From Paludibacteraceae bacterium (GTDB lineage: Bacteria > Bacteroidota > Bacteroidia > Bacteroidales > Paludibacteraceae), in NCBI GenBank assembly GCA_024692565.1, contig JAILMN010000027.1:1-64000 (forward strand): a stretch of DNA of 64,000 nucleotides, read 5' to 3'. Position numbers and translations under genes: made by a program. This document shows positions 7,411 to 16,981 of the stretch, piece after piece. A model generated the notes under the pieces. It ran no database searches and had not been told where the DNA came from. It worked only from the letters and a program-made list of their open reading frames with translations. Numbering within the stretch: the stretch's first letter is position 1; each line of letters starts with the position of its first letter.

Positions 7411-10344
7411 ATGGAGCACAGTAATTATACATCGTTGATGGCGAGGAGGGTGCGGCGAATTCTCCTCATATGCAATAACTACGATAGTTTTGCATTGGAG
7501 GAAGACGGCCGTATCGATGTGCAGATAGCGCAGGAGTACTCCGAGTTGAACTTGTCGAATCCGCCTGCTATCACGCGTGCAGAAACCACGCGTGAGGCCT
7601 TGGATATATTGGAGAACGGCGGACGTTTTGACCTGATCATCACGATGTATAACGTGGGCGAATTGGACGTGTTCGATTTCGCCAAGGCCGCCAAACAGTT
7701 GATGCCCGGTTGTCCGGTCGTGTTACTCTCGTCGCTGAGCAAAGAAATTTACAACCGCATTGAGCAGCACGACCGCTCCGACATCGATTATGTCTTCAAT
7801 TGGAATAGTTCCACAGACCTCATCATCGCCATCATCAAGCTCATCGAGGACCGTATGAATGCGCCGTACGACGTGATTGAAGAAGGTGTGCGTGCGATCA
7901 TGCTGGTGGAAGACAGCGTGCGCTATTACTCGACTTATCTGCCGCTGCTGTACAAACTGGTGCTGCATCAGAATAGTATTGCCATACGCGACGCGTTGAA
8001 CGAGAAACAGCAGTTGCTGCGCAAGCGTGCGCGACCCAAAGTGATGCTTGCGACCTGTTACGACGAGGCGGTGGAGCTGTACCAGCGCTACGGCAAGAAC
8101 ATGCTCGGCGTTATCTCCGATATCGGTTTTGTGCTGCATAAAGGTGACGCATCGAATACAGAGAAATTGGACGCGGGCGTGGAGTTGTGCAAACTCATCC
8201 GCGAGGACAACCCGACGATGCCCTTCCTCATGCAGAGTTCGCAAGAATCGATGCGCTCGATAGCGCGGCAACTGAAAGTGGGCTTTGTGGTGAAGACCTC
8301 GAAGACGCTGACGCAGGAAGTGAGCGAATACATCGAGTCGGAGTTCGGTTTCGGTGATTTCATTGCCAAGGATCCGCGTACAGGTCGCGAGATAGCGCGT
8401 GCGAGTGACCTCGAGGCCTTCGAACGTGTGATTTCCACCATCTCTCCTGCGGCTTTCCGTCGCTCGAGTGATAATAACTACCTCTCCAAATGGCTCTTCG
8501 CGCGCGGTCTGTTCTCTGTGGGACGACCCGTGAGTGCGCTGAAGATCCAAGACGAATCGGACATCGAGAACGTTCGTCAACTCAATATCCGCCTCATTCA
8601 CGACTATCGTATCAACCAGGCGCTCGGCGTGGTAGCCAAATACTCGCCGGATACATACAACGATACCATATGGTTCGCGCGCGTAGGCGAAGGAGCGATG
8701 GGAGGCAAGGGTAGAGGACTCGCTTTCCTCAACCATGTGCTGCAGAAAAATGACCTTTACGACAAGTGGGACAATATCCGTATCTTCGTACCGCGTACCA
8801 TGGTGCTGACCACCGAGTTCTTCGATAAATTCATTCATGACAACGGTCTGCAATATGTGATCAACGCCGATTTGACGGACGAAGAGTTGCTGTCGGAGTT
8901 TGTATCCGCAGCCCTGCCATCAGCGCTTATTCACGCCTTGCGGCATTTTATCAAAGTGACGAATAAACCTATCGCAGTACGTTCGTCCAGTAAGTTGGAA
9001 GACTCCTATTATCAGCCTTTCGCGGGCGTCTATAGCACCTATATGATCCCGCATACGGAAAATGCCGACCAGCAGTTGCGTTTGCTCACGAAGGCAATCA
9101 AGTCCGTCTATGCGTCCGTCTATTATGCTGCCTCGCGTGGGTACATCACTTCGACGGGCAATGTGCTTTCCGAAGAGAAAATGGCAATCGTGCTGCAGGA
9201 AGTATGCGGCGAGCAGGAAGGCGATTATTTCTTCCCCGTCATTTCCGGCGTGGCGCGAAGTGTCAATTTCTATCCGGTGGGCAAAGAGAAACCCGAAGAC
9301 GGCATTGTGAAAGTTGCATACGGCTTGGGAAAAGTTGTCGTAGATGGCGAACAGGTGCTACGATTCAGTCCCAAATATCCGAAGAATGTGCTGCAGACGT
9401 CCACCGTCGATCTGGCGATGCGCGAGACACAGCAATCGATGTTGGCGTTGTCGCTCAGCCCTGAGAAATTCAAGACGTCCATCGATGATGCGGTGAACCT
9501 GGTGCGTTTCCCGATTCATGAGTGCGGACAGTTTGAGAGCCTGAAGATGATTGCTTCAACCTATGACCGCGAGAATATGCGAATCGTTGATTCGTGTTAT
9601 CCCGACGGACCGCGTATTGTCACTTTTGCGCCGCAACTGAAATTCAATACCTTCCCGCTGGCGGAGATCATCCGTTCGCTGCTTGCCATGGCGCAAGAGG
9701 AAATCAAATGTCCGGTGGAGATAGAATTTGCGGTGAACCTCGAGCGCGAGCCGCAGATCTTCCATGTGCTGCAGATACGTCCTATCTCGGCAGACAGCCT
9801 GAATGCCAAAGTGGATTGGAGCAACATTGACGAGAATGGCGCTATACTGCGTTCCGGTAACGCGCTGGGCATCGGTCAGATAGAAGACGTGCGCGACATC
9901 ATCTATTTGCGTCGTGACACCTTTGATACCCTGCGCACGCGCGAGATGGCACAGACCATCCGGCAATGGAACAGCCGCATGCAGAAAGAGGGCAAACAGT
10001 ACCTGCTCATCGGTTACGGCCGTTGGGGCTCGCAGATTCCGACGCTCGGTGTACCGGTGCAATGGAGCGATATTAGTGAAGCGAAAGCTATTGCCGAATG
10101 CAGTCTGGAGAATTTCCGTATCGAACCTTCGCAGGGTTCGCACTTCTTCCAGAACCTGACGTCGTTCAATGTGGGCTATATGAATATCGACCCGTGGGCA
10201 CGTGCAGAAGATGTGTTCGATATAGCGGCGCTGGATGCGCTGCCTGCCGTCGAAGAAACGGAATTCGTGCGTCATATATGCCTCGACAAACCGCTTGAGA
10301 TGTATATAGACGGCTTTGCAAACAAAGCAGTTTGCAAAATCTAA
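7411..10344 (+). CDS. two receiver-like domains fused to a PEP/pyruvate (ATP-grasp) binding domain
   Basis: 977 residues. The N-terminus contains two response-regulator-like folds: one at about 14-150 (ILLICNNYDSF, then DLIITMYNVGEL, then VVLLSSLS) and one at about 160-310 (AIMLVEDS, VISDIGF, then a late conserved lysine in FVVKTSKT). From about 420 a PPDK/PEP-synthase nucleotide-binding domain follows: VGEGAMGGKGRG, then IAVRSSSKLED near 520 and QIRPIS near 787. The C-terminal region has GYGRWGS near 867. I find no 'GG.TSHAA' phosphohistidine swivel and no PEP-binding barrel, so normal dikinase chemistry looks impossible. It may be a regulatory or signal-driven kinase or phosphotransferase. 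It follows gdhA by 42 bases and is probably cotranscribed. Confidence 0.8.
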   Translation: MEHSNYTSLMARRVRRILLICNNYDSFALEEDGRIDVQIAQEYSELNLSNPPAITRAETTREALDILENGGRFDLIITMYNVGELDVFDFAKAAKQLMPGCPVVLLSSLSKEIYNRIEQHDRSDIDYVFNWNSSTDLIIAIIKLIEDRMNAPYDVIEEGVRAIMLVEDSVRYYSTYLPLLYKLVLHQNSIAIRDALNEKQQLLRKRARPKVMLATCYDEAVELYQRYGKNMLGVISDIGFVLHKGDASNTEKLDAGVELCKLIREDNPTMPFLMQSSQESMRSIARQLKVGFVVKTSKTLTQEVSEYIESEFGFGDFIAKDPRTGREIARASDLEAFERVISTISPAAFRRSSDNNYLSKWLFARGLFSVGRPVSALKIQDESDIENVRQLNIRLIHDYRINQALGVVAKYSPDTYNDTIWFARVGEGAMGGKGRGLAFLNHVLQKNDLYDKWDNIRIFVPRTMVLTTEFFDKFIHDNGLQYVINADLTDEELLSEFVSAALPSALIHALRHFIKVTNKPIAVRSSSKLEDSYYQPFAGVYSTYMIPHTENADQQLRLLTKAIKSVYASVYYAASRGYITSTGNVLSEEKMAIVLQEVCGEQEGDYFFPVISGVARSVNFYPVGKEKPEDGIVKVAYGLGKVVVDGEQVLRFSPKYPKNVLQTSTVDLAMRETQQSMLALSLSPEKFKTSIDDAVNLVRFPIHECGQFESLKMIASTYDRENMRIVDSCYPDGPRIVTFAPQLKFNTFPLAEIIRSLLAMAQEEIKCPVEIEFAVNLEREPQIFHVLQIRPISADSLNAKVDWSNIDENGAILRSGNALGIGQIEDVRDIIYLRRDTFDTLRTREMAQTIRQWNSRMQKEGKQYLLIGYGRWGSQIPTLGVPVQWSDISEAKAIAECSLENFRIEPSQGSHFFQNLTSFNVGYMNIDPWARAEDVFDIAALDALPAVEETEFVRHICLDKPLEMYIDGFANKAVCKI

Positions 10345-10372
10345 AATGTAACATATAAAATCTAAAATATAC

Positions 10373-12079
10373 ATGCAATTAGTATTACAGATTATCACGC
10401 TTATCGGATCGGTCGCGATGCTGATGTACGGTCTGAAAGTGATGTCCGAAGGCCTGCAGAAGATGGCGGGTAGTAAGTTGAGTAATGTGCTGGGCACAGC
10501 AACAACGAATCGCTTCACAGGCGTGCTGACAGGTGCGTTCATCACCGCCGCAGTACAGTCTTCTACGGCCACAACGGTCATGACGGTCAGCTTCGTTTCG
10601 GCGGGCATCCTCTCGCTGGCACAAGCGATCTCCGTCATCATGGGTGCGAACATCGGAACGACTTTCACCGCATGGATCATGGTGCTCGGTGGCGGTAGCT
10701 TCGACTTGCGTCTGGTGGTGTATACCGCTATCGTGCTCGCCGTAGCGCTCATCTACACGAAGAAAAACGCCAACCTCGGTGATTTCCTCATGGGTCTGTC
10801 GTTGTTGCTCTTGGGCCTCACGACCCTGAAGATCAATGCCACGGAGATGCACCTCGACCAGATGCAACCGGTACGTGATTTCTTTGCGGCTACCTCCAGC
10901 TGGGGTTACGGTAGTTATTTCCTGTACTTGCTTGTCGGCGGAATCCTAACCTTCGCGGTGCAATCCTCGGCGGCTATCATGGCCATCACCATGACGCTCT
11001 GTTCGACGCACGTGCTGCCTATCGACATGGGAATATCGCTTGTCTTGGGTGAGAATATCGGTACAACCATCACGTCCAATATCGTGGCGTTGAGCGCTTC
11101 CACGCAAGCTCGCCGTGCTGCGATGGCGCACTTGGTATTCAACCTCTTCGGCGTGATCTGGGTGCTCTGTATCTTCCGTTGGTTCGTAGGCTGGGTTTGC
11201 TGCGCATGGGGTGTTGAGTTCACGCCGGGTGTGCCGTCTGACGTCTCGCCGGATAAGTTGAACGCTATTCTGGCTACGTTCCACACCACGTTCAACGTCA
11301 TCAATACCTGTATCCTCATCGGTTTTATTCCGCTCTTGGAGAAACTCGTGATACTGATTATCCCGTCCAAACCCGAGGAGAAAGATACGGACAACTCGCT
11401 GCGCTTCATCTCCGGTGGTCTTATGTCCACTTCTGAGTTGTCTATTCTCCAAGCATGGAAAGAGGTACACGTCTTCGCGATGCGTGCGCAACGCATGATC
11501 GGTATGGTGCATGACCTGTTCTACGAGCAGGACAACACGCAGTTCACGAAGATCTTCACGCGTATCGAGAAATACGAAGGTATCTGCGACCGTATGGAAT
11601 ATGAGATTGCGCAGTACCTGAATAATGTGGCGGACGGTCGTCTGTCCGATCAATCCAAACATGAGGTGCATAAGATGTTGCGTATCGTGAGTGAGTTGGA
11701 GTCGGTCGGAGATTCGAACTATAACCTATCGCGCTTCATCCGCAATAAGCACGACGGCAATATCGCGTTCACCGAAGAGCAGGAGCGTAATGTGGAGCAG
11801 ATGATTTATCTTGTGACGCTGGCGCAGAACAAGATGGTAGACTCGCTGGAGAATGCGAACATCAGTAGGGATGACTTCTACGCGATGACCAACATGGAGA
11901 ACGAGATCAATAATTTCCGAGACGAACTCAAAAACCGCAACATGCAGGCCATCACCGACCATGAATACGAGTACTCCGTAGGTGTGAACTACATGGATAT
12001 TATCCTCGAACTCGAGAAGATGGGAGACTACATCATCAATGTAGAGGAAGCTATTTACGAACATAAGCATGACAAATAG
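10373..12079 (+). CDS. Na/Pi cotransporter family protein with PhoU-like domain
   Basis: 568 residues. Type II Na+/phosphate symporters carry two inverted repeats with QSS signatures; here they are AVQSSTATT near residue 62 and AVQSSAAIM near 195, each followed by a 'GANIGTT' or 'GENIGTT' loop. About eight to nine helices fill 1-330. Residues 365-560 are a helical PhoU-like cytosolic domain with 'E.vGD' repeats (LESVGD, LEKMGD). It imports phosphate coupled to sodium. Placement after gdhA and the PEP-binding protein suggests shared expression; a functional link is only inferred. Confidence 0.9.
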   Translation: MQLVLQIITLIGSVAMLMYGLKVMSEGLQKMAGSKLSNVLGTATTNRFTGVLTGAFITAAVQSSTATTVMTVSFVSAGILSLAQAISVIMGANIGTTFTAWIMVLGGGSFDLRLVVYTAIVLAVALIYTKKNANLGDFLMGLSLLLLGLTTLKINATEMHLDQMQPVRDFFAATSSWGYGSYFLYLLVGGILTFAVQSSAAIMAITMTLCSTHVLPIDMGISLVLGENIGTTITSNIVALSASTQARRAAMAHLVFNLFGVIWVLCIFRWFVGWVCCAWGVEFTPGVPSDVSPDKLNAILATFHTTFNVINTCILIGFIPLLEKLVILIIPSKPEEKDTDNSLRFISGGLMSTSELSILQAWKEVHVFAMRAQRMIGMVHDLFYEQDNTQFTKIFTRIEKYEGICDRMEYEIAQYLNNVADGRLSDQSKHEVHKMLRIVSELESVGDSNYNLSRFIRNKHDGNIAFTEEQERNVEQMIYLVTLAQNKMVDSLENANISRDDFYAMTNMENEINNFRDELKNRNMQAITDHEYEYSVGVNYMDIILELEKMGDYIINVEEAIYEHKHDK

Positions 12080-12095
12080 GAAATAGGTAATAGTT

Positions 12096-12785
12096 ATGAA
12101 AAACAACATTTTTGCAGGAGCGCTGATTGCGCTGGGATTATGCCTCGGAGGTTTGTTTATCTTCTGCGGCATCAGTAAATACGCAGGTAAAGACCGCGCC
12201 GTAACGGTGAAAGGCCTGAGCACGCGTGAGGTAGAAGCCGACTATGCCATCTGGCCGCTTTCGTACGGATGGAACGGTAATGATCTGCCGGCGCTGTACA
12301 ACAAATTAGAGTCGGTAACCGCACGCGTGAAGCAACATCTGCTGTCGCTGGGATTCGAAGAAAGCGACATCCGTCAAGGTAGCATCACAGTGAATGATAA
12401 CTGGGCAAATTTCTACGGCGACCATCGTCCGGAGTACAAGTACACGCTCAGTACTTCGCTCATCGTTTCCACGGACAAAGTGCAGAAAGTGGTTGCGAGC
12501 CAAGGTAAAGAGGCAGCGCTGCTCAAAGAAGGCATCATCGTGAAGACGGAAACGTGGAACTTGGATTATAAGTACAACGGTCTGCCGGAACTCAAGCCGC
12601 AGATGATTGAAGAGGCTACGCAGAACGCACGTGCCGTAGCGCAGAAATTTGCAGACGATGCACAGTGTTCGTTGGGTTCGATCCGTCGTGCCAGCCAAGG
12701 TCAGTTCTCTATAGAGAACGATGAGTATCAGCCTTGGGTGAAGCACGTGCGCGTAGTGACAACGGTAGATTATTATTTGGATTAA
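12096..12785 (+). CDS. SIMPL (DUF541) domain protein
   Basis: 229 residues with an N-terminal hydrophobic helix (about 7-27) acting as a signal or membrane anchor. From residue 35 the sequence follows the SIMPL pattern: 'VTVKGLSTREVEAD', an 'L..LGF...DI..GSI.V' segment and a C-terminal 'A...A..FA' helix. Proteins of this family are periplasmic or surface exposed with uncertain roles. The gene lies 16 bases after the phosphate transporter and 3 bases before the sodium-coupled transporter, so it is within the operon. Confidence 0.85.
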   Translation: MKNNIFAGALIALGLCLGGLFIFCGISKYAGKDRAVTVKGLSTREVEADYAIWPLSYGWNGNDLPALYNKLESVTARVKQHLLSLGFEESDIRQGSITVNDNWANFYGDHRPEYKYTLSTSLIVSTDKVQKVVASQGKEAALLKEGIIVKTETWNLDYKYNGLPELKPQMIEEATQNARAVAQKFADDAQCSLGSIRRASQGQFSIENDEYQPWVKHVRVVTTVDYYLD

Positions 12786-12788
12786 CGC

Positions 12789-14111
12789 ATGGCAGAACAG
12801 AAGAAAACAGGTTTCTCCTCGAAGATAGGTCTTATCATGGCGGCAGCAGGTGGTGCTATCGGCTTGGGTAACATCTGGAAATTCCCTTATATCGCCGGAG
12901 AGAACGGCGGTAGCGCTTTCCTAATCGTCTATCTGGTGTGCGTGGCTTTGTTCGGTCTGCCGCTGCTGATGACCGAATTTCTCATCGGTAAACGTTCCGG
13001 CAAGAGTGCCTATGGTGCTTTCCGTACGCTGAGCGGCAATAATCGCTGGCAATGGCTTGGATGGCTCTGCATGCTGACGGCCCTCGTGATCATGGGATTC
13101 TATTTCGTGGTCACCGGTTGGTGCTTCAGTTATTTGGTAGAAGCCGTCAATGATGTCTTCGGCGGGTTCGATGCCACAGCGATGACTGCGCATTTTCAGA
13201 AGATCATCTCCAATAAACCGCGCATGCTGCTGTTCAGTATTCTGCCTGTGGCGCTGACAGGAGCGGTGTTGTGGTTCGATGTGAACAAAGGAATAGAACG
13301 TCTGAGTAAGATTCTTATGCCGCTCTTGCTGTTGATGATGGTACTGATGGCGGGACGCGTACTGATGCTCGATGGCAGTAATATCGGTATGCAGTTCTTC
13401 TTCCAGGCCGACTTCACCAAGATCACACCGCACGTCATCATGGAGGCGATGGGACAGTGTTTCTTCAGCCTCTCGATCGGTATGGGTGCGCTCATCACTT
13501 ATGGAGCTTACATGCCGAAGAATCAGAATGTGGTAGCTACATCCATTCAGGTCATCGTGCTGGATACATTGGTAGCGCTCTTGGCAGGAGCCATCATCTT
13601 CCCTGCCGTCTTTGCGTTCGGCTTTAACCCTGCAGAAGGCCCTGAATTGGTGTTCGTGGTACTGCCTGCCGTATTTGAGCAGATGTCGTTCTCTTGGTTC
13701 AGTAGCGTTCTGTTCTTCGCTCTCTTATGCATCGCGGCCATCACCTCGACAATCTCGCTCATGGAAGTAGCGGTAGCGTTTGTATGCGAGGCGAGCAACA
13801 ACAAACTGAATCGTCATAAGAGCGTGCTCATCGTTTCGGCAGTGGTGCTGGTAATGATTGCTGTATGCGTGCTTGTGCCGCAAGTATTTACGATTTTCGA
13901 TGAAGTATCCGCATGCATCATGATGCCTATCGGTGCGCTGGGAATGGCAATCTTTGTTGGATGGAACTTACCTAACCCTAATGGCAAAGGCGTATTGTCG
14001 CCGGCGAAAGGCGCCAAGCGTGTCATGGGAAAAATCTATATCAACGCGCTCCGTTGGTTGGTGCCCGCTGCCATCATATTGATTTTCCTCAATAGTCTCG
14101 GAATTCTTTAG
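12789..14111 (+). CDS. neurotransmitter:sodium symporter (NSS/SNF) family transporter
   Basis: 440 residues, about eleven helices, LeuT fold. The N-terminal 'AAAGGAIGLGNIWKFPY' stretch is the sodium and substrate site of helix 1, and GENGGSAF follows at the start of helix 2. Prokaryotic members usually import amino acids with sodium. The substrate cannot be read from the sequence; proximity to gdhA makes an amino acid plausible. Its stop codon overlaps the stop of the convergent folK-SDR gene by four bases, and no terminator is visible there. Confidence 0.9.
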   Translation: MAEQKKTGFSSKIGLIMAAAGGAIGLGNIWKFPYIAGENGGSAFLIVYLVCVALFGLPLLMTEFLIGKRSGKSAYGAFRTLSGNNRWQWLGWLCMLTALVIMGFYFVVTGWCFSYLVEAVNDVFGGFDATAMTAHFQKIISNKPRMLLFSILPVALTGAVLWFDVNKGIERLSKILMPLLLLMMVLMAGRVLMLDGSNIGMQFFFQADFTKITPHVIMEAMGQCFFSLSIGMGALITYGAYMPKNQNVVATSIQVIVLDTLVALLAGAIIFPAVFAFGFNPAEGPELVFVVLPAVFEQMSFSWFSSVLFFALLCIAAITSTISLMEVAVAFVCEASNNKLNRHKSVLIVSAVVLVMIAVCVLVPQVFTIFDEVSACIMMPIGALGMAIFVGWNLPNPNGKGVLSPAKGAKRVMGKIYINALRWLVPAAIILIFLNSLGIL

Positions 14112-15301
14112 AACCATCCGAGCCGACGAATCAGGCGTAACACGCACGTCGGAATAAGAAGAATGATAAAGCACAGTACCTGCCAGAAAATGGTGGGTAT
14201 TGTTGTTTTGCTGCGACCCCAGAACAGCGCACGCAATCCTCTGCGCGCCAGAGTCTGCGGACTGACGATGATGCCGAGGCATTTGCCTATTTTGGTGATG
14301 GCCGGCGAGATAGAGTAGAGCCCTGTATCTACGGCTCCCGGGCTCACGTTCGTTACATGCACGCCGTACTTGCGTAACTCAATATGCAGCGCACGCGTGA
14401 AATGCGACAAGAAAGCTTTTGTGCCACCGTATGTACCTAATCGCTGTGCCGCCATCTTACTCGTCACGGAGCATACGTTCAGAATATATCCTTTGCGGCG
14501 CGTGCGCATCTCTTGACCGAAGAGATAACAAAGCATCGCCGGCGTGTACATATGCAGATTCATGATAAGACTCGTGAAGCCTTCGCTGTCATCCAATATA
14601 TCTTTGTCGTGATACACTCCGGCGTTATTCACCAGCACCTCGACTTCGATACCATGCGCCTGCGTATATTCGAATAGTTCGCGTGCAGCCGTTTGCTTAC
14701 CAAGGTCCATCACCAGCCCTATCACAGACAGCGTAGGGGAGGCTGCTCCAATCTCTTTGGCGCGATCATGTATCGCTTCTTCGTTGCTCACGATAAGCAG
14801 ATTATATCCGCGGGCAGCCAACTGTTTGGCAAATTCAACACCCATACCGGACGATGCGCCGGTCACCAATGCATATGTCTTCATAATTTCATTCAATGGC
14901 ACTTTCACAAACTCCCGTTCCCGCCAAAGCGGATGAGGCAGTGTAAGAGTAGTGCCGGTTGTATATATTTCGTTGTGCTCGTTGTCAAAAGCACGTATGA
15001 TGTCGATGTCAATAATCCGGTCTTGATAGTCCGGTACGTTCGGATCAGATTTATGGTTGCGCCCTAATTGTTGCTCAATCGCTTGCGTGGCGGTCAATAC
15101 CTCCATCGGTTGCATTTTTGTCTCCAAGCGGCAACAGAGGTTGCAGAACGGATGCTCGGACGCAAAGCCCCAAGGTTCGGAGTAATAAAAAGAAGAGCGG
15201 CAAGGCACATGGCCAATCTGCTGCTCCATCATCTCTACGGCGCGCTCCAGCGTCTGCTCGCGCTCTCCGAGATTACTGCCCAGCGATAGAAAATAAGTCA
15301 T
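14108..15301 (-). CDS. folK: HPPK (FolK)-short-chain dehydrogenase fusion
   Basis: 397 residues in one uninterrupted frame. Residues 1-139 are a full-length 6-hydroxymethyl-7,8-dihydropterin pyrophosphokinase (FLSLGSNLG at the start, 'DRIIDIDII' near 94-102, ending 'VKVPLNEI'), which acts in folate synthesis. Residue 140 is a Met that looks like the natural start of a classical SDR: TGASSGMG (147-154), NNAG (225-228), Ser278 and the catalytic YGGTK (Tyr291, Lys295), then a hydrophobic tail at 360-390. There is no stop between the parts. Either this is a genuine fusion, or the SDR is also translated from its own ATG at 14884. It overlaps cvpA by 29 bases. Confidence 0.85.
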   Translation of the reverse strand: MTYFLSLGSNLGEREQTLERAVEMMEQQIGHVPCRSSFYYSEPWGFASEHPFCNLCCRLETKMQPMEVLTATQAIEQQLGRNHKSDPNVPDYQDRIIDIDIIRAFDNEHNEIYTTGTTLTLPHPLWREREFVKVPLNEIMKTYALVTGASSGMGVEFAKQLAARGYNLLIVSNEEAIHDRAKEIGAASPTLSVIGLVMDLGKQTAARELFEYTQAHGIEVEVLVNNAGVYHDKDILDDSEGFTSLIMNLHMYTPAMLCYLFGQEMRTRRKGYILNVCSVTSKMAAQRLGTYGGTKAFLSHFTRALHIELRKYGVHVTNVSPGAVDTGLYSISPAITKIGKCLGIIVSPQTLARRGLRALFWGRSKTTIPTIFWQVLCFIILLIPTCVLRLIRRLGWF

Positions 15302-15755
15302 TGATGGCTTTCACCATATAAGGGTAAACAACGGATGTCTGTACTACTTGCGCTTTGTCCAACCAATGGAAAGCCGCATTCGTGCGGTCCATCACAAACA
15401 CAACCACCAGTACGCATAGTCCGTACTTGCATAAGCCAAACAAACCTCCCATCAGGCGGTTCGCCCAACCTAAATGAATCGCACGCATAAATTTAGTCAT
15501 CAGACGCGCGAGGATTGATAAGAGGATGGCTGCTGCAAGAAAAAGTAAAGTATAAGCCACTACATCACAAATCTCTTGCGGCCATGCGACTTGCGCAAGC
15601 AGCCACGCAGAGAAGGATGGGGCAAAATAGCGTGCACAGAGTACTCCGAGGACCACCACCAAAATGGCGATGACCTCGGAGATAAACCCGTGCATCAGGC
15701 CTCTAACGAGACCCACGAGAAGCGGTAGAAGTAATAATACGTCTAACCAATTCAT
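15273..15755 (-). CDS. cvpA: CvpA family membrane protein
   Basis: 160 residues with four hydrophobic helices. The opening 'WLDVLLLLPLLVGLVRGLMHGFI' pattern, with a short Arg-Gly turn after helix 1, is typical of CvpA, and 'NRLMGGLFGL' before helix 4 is the conserved family element. CvpA homologues are inner-membrane proteins linked to colicin V production in E. coli and to envelope homeostasis elsewhere. The 3' end overlaps the start of folK-SDR. Confidence 0.85.
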   Translation of the reverse strand: MNWLDVLLLLPLLVGLVRGLMHGFISEVIAILVVVLGVLCARYFAPSFSAWLLAQVAWPQEICDVVAYTLLFLAAAILLSILARLMTKFMRAIHLGWANRLMGGLFGLCKYGLCVLVVVFVMDRTNAAFHWLDKAQVVQTSVVYPYMVKAINDLFSIAGQ

Positions 15756-15761
15756 CGGAAA

Positions 15762-16976
15762 TTACTCTTCCGGTTGCGCTACGCCTTTCTTCCACTCCTT
15801 CGGTACCCAACGTTGGGCAGGATCCGAATGTTGTTGAGCTTCAGGTAAGATCTCGTCCATACTGCAAGGAGTAATAGACCATTCGCCGCCGTCCGGATCG
15901 TATTTACCATTATCCATGTAGTAGCTGAGTACACCGGTTACAGAACCAATGTATTTAGCTGCCGGCAGATAATAGTATGCATAGCGAGCGTACTCAGATG
16001 TGCTGACCAATGCTCTATTCGTTCCGTCACTTACATAACGGGATTGCGGATAGCCCACGTTCTCTGTAGTCGGACCGAAAGTGCAAGCATTCTTATCCAA
16101 CTCCGGATTACCTACTGTAGCGGTGTCTGCACCCGAATAGTGATTACAATTAGCTACTGCACCGTAGTTGTCATACTCGCCGGTGAAATGAACACCGGTA
16201 AGTTTGATCAACGTAGCATCTAACTTACGAGCACCTTCAACATCGTTGAATTTATCCAAGTAAGCAGTTTTCAATTCGCTTAAATTGTATTCTTCCCAAA
16301 CCAGTTTGGATACATCCGGATTACCCAACATACGGGTAGCTCTGCGGAAACGAGCTGCAGGAATACGACCGGGAGCCCAACCTGTCTTCTGCTCAGCAGA
16401 GCTGGCGAAGATATTATTGTTGTACGACGGAACGCACAACTGCGGTTGGTTGGCATAACGACCGATAGCCAGACCATTACAACGAATGATAATCTCTTGA
16501 CCTTGGTGATACAAACCGCTAACCGATCCCATATCGACTGAGATACGAAGACCTTGTGGCTCTGCTAATGCAGCGCCGCCGTTCTCCCAATCTTGGGTCT
16601 GTTGCAGCACAAGCGACTTGTAGAAGTTGCCTCCGTAGTCATCTGTAGCAACACGTGCGCGGATATAAATACCGGGGCCGTTAACGGGCAGGGTATCAAT
16701 AGAGAACAACTGCAAACTGCCGTATGCAGAACGAGTACGATAGAGGCTTGAGTCACTCATGAAGTTACCGTTTTCCGTCATGAACGGAGCAGACTTCAAC
16801 GAGTTGAGATTATAAATTTTGTAGCCTTCCGGATTCTCAGCTGCCAATACTTCTGCCAATTTTGTCTCATCGACAAACACATCTTCCGGTGTCAACTGAC
16901 GAGCCTCACAGGAGGTCATCAGTGCAATGACCGGCATCGCCAGCAACATTGCATATGTATAAATTGACTTTCTCAT
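15762..16976 (-). CDS. DUF5689-type lipoprotein
   Basis: 404 residues. The N-terminus (MRKSIY..., then 'VIALMTSC' with Cys23) is a lipoprotein signal, so the protein is probably anchored in the outer membrane. Residues about 35-270 contain the 'SLYRTRS...GIYIRARVATDDYGGNFYKSL' and 'GLRISVDM' stretches characteristic of DUF5689, an OB-like fold seen beside TonB receptors in Bacteroidetes. It lies six bases after the TonB receptor gene and is likely its surface partner. The substrate is unknown. Confidence 0.75.
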   Translation of the reverse strand: MRKSIYTYAMLLAMPVIALMTSCEARQLTPEDVFVDETKLAEVLAAENPEGYKIYNLNSLKSAPFMTENGNFMSDSSLYRTRSAYGSLQLFSIDTLPVNGPGIYIRARVATDDYGGNFYKSLVLQQTQDWENGGAALAEPQGLRISVDMGSVSGLYHQGQEIIIRCNGLAIGRYANQPQLCVPSYNNNIFASSAEQKTGWAPGRIPAARFRRATRMLGNPDVSKLVWEEYNLSELKTAYLDKFNDVEGARKLDATLIKLTGVHFTGEYDNYGAVANCNHYSGADTATVGNPELDKNACTFGPTTENVGYPQSRYVSDGTNRALVSTSEYARYAYYYLPAAKYIGSVTGVLSYYMDNGKYDPDGGEWSITPCSMDEILPEAQQHSDPAQRWVPKEWKKGVAQPEE

Positions 16977-16981
16977 TGTTG

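Noticed and set aside
7723..10752. 376- and 398-codon frames antisense to the PEP-binding gene
   Set aside because: Shadow frames of a high-GC-third-position gene; no motifs and no promoter.
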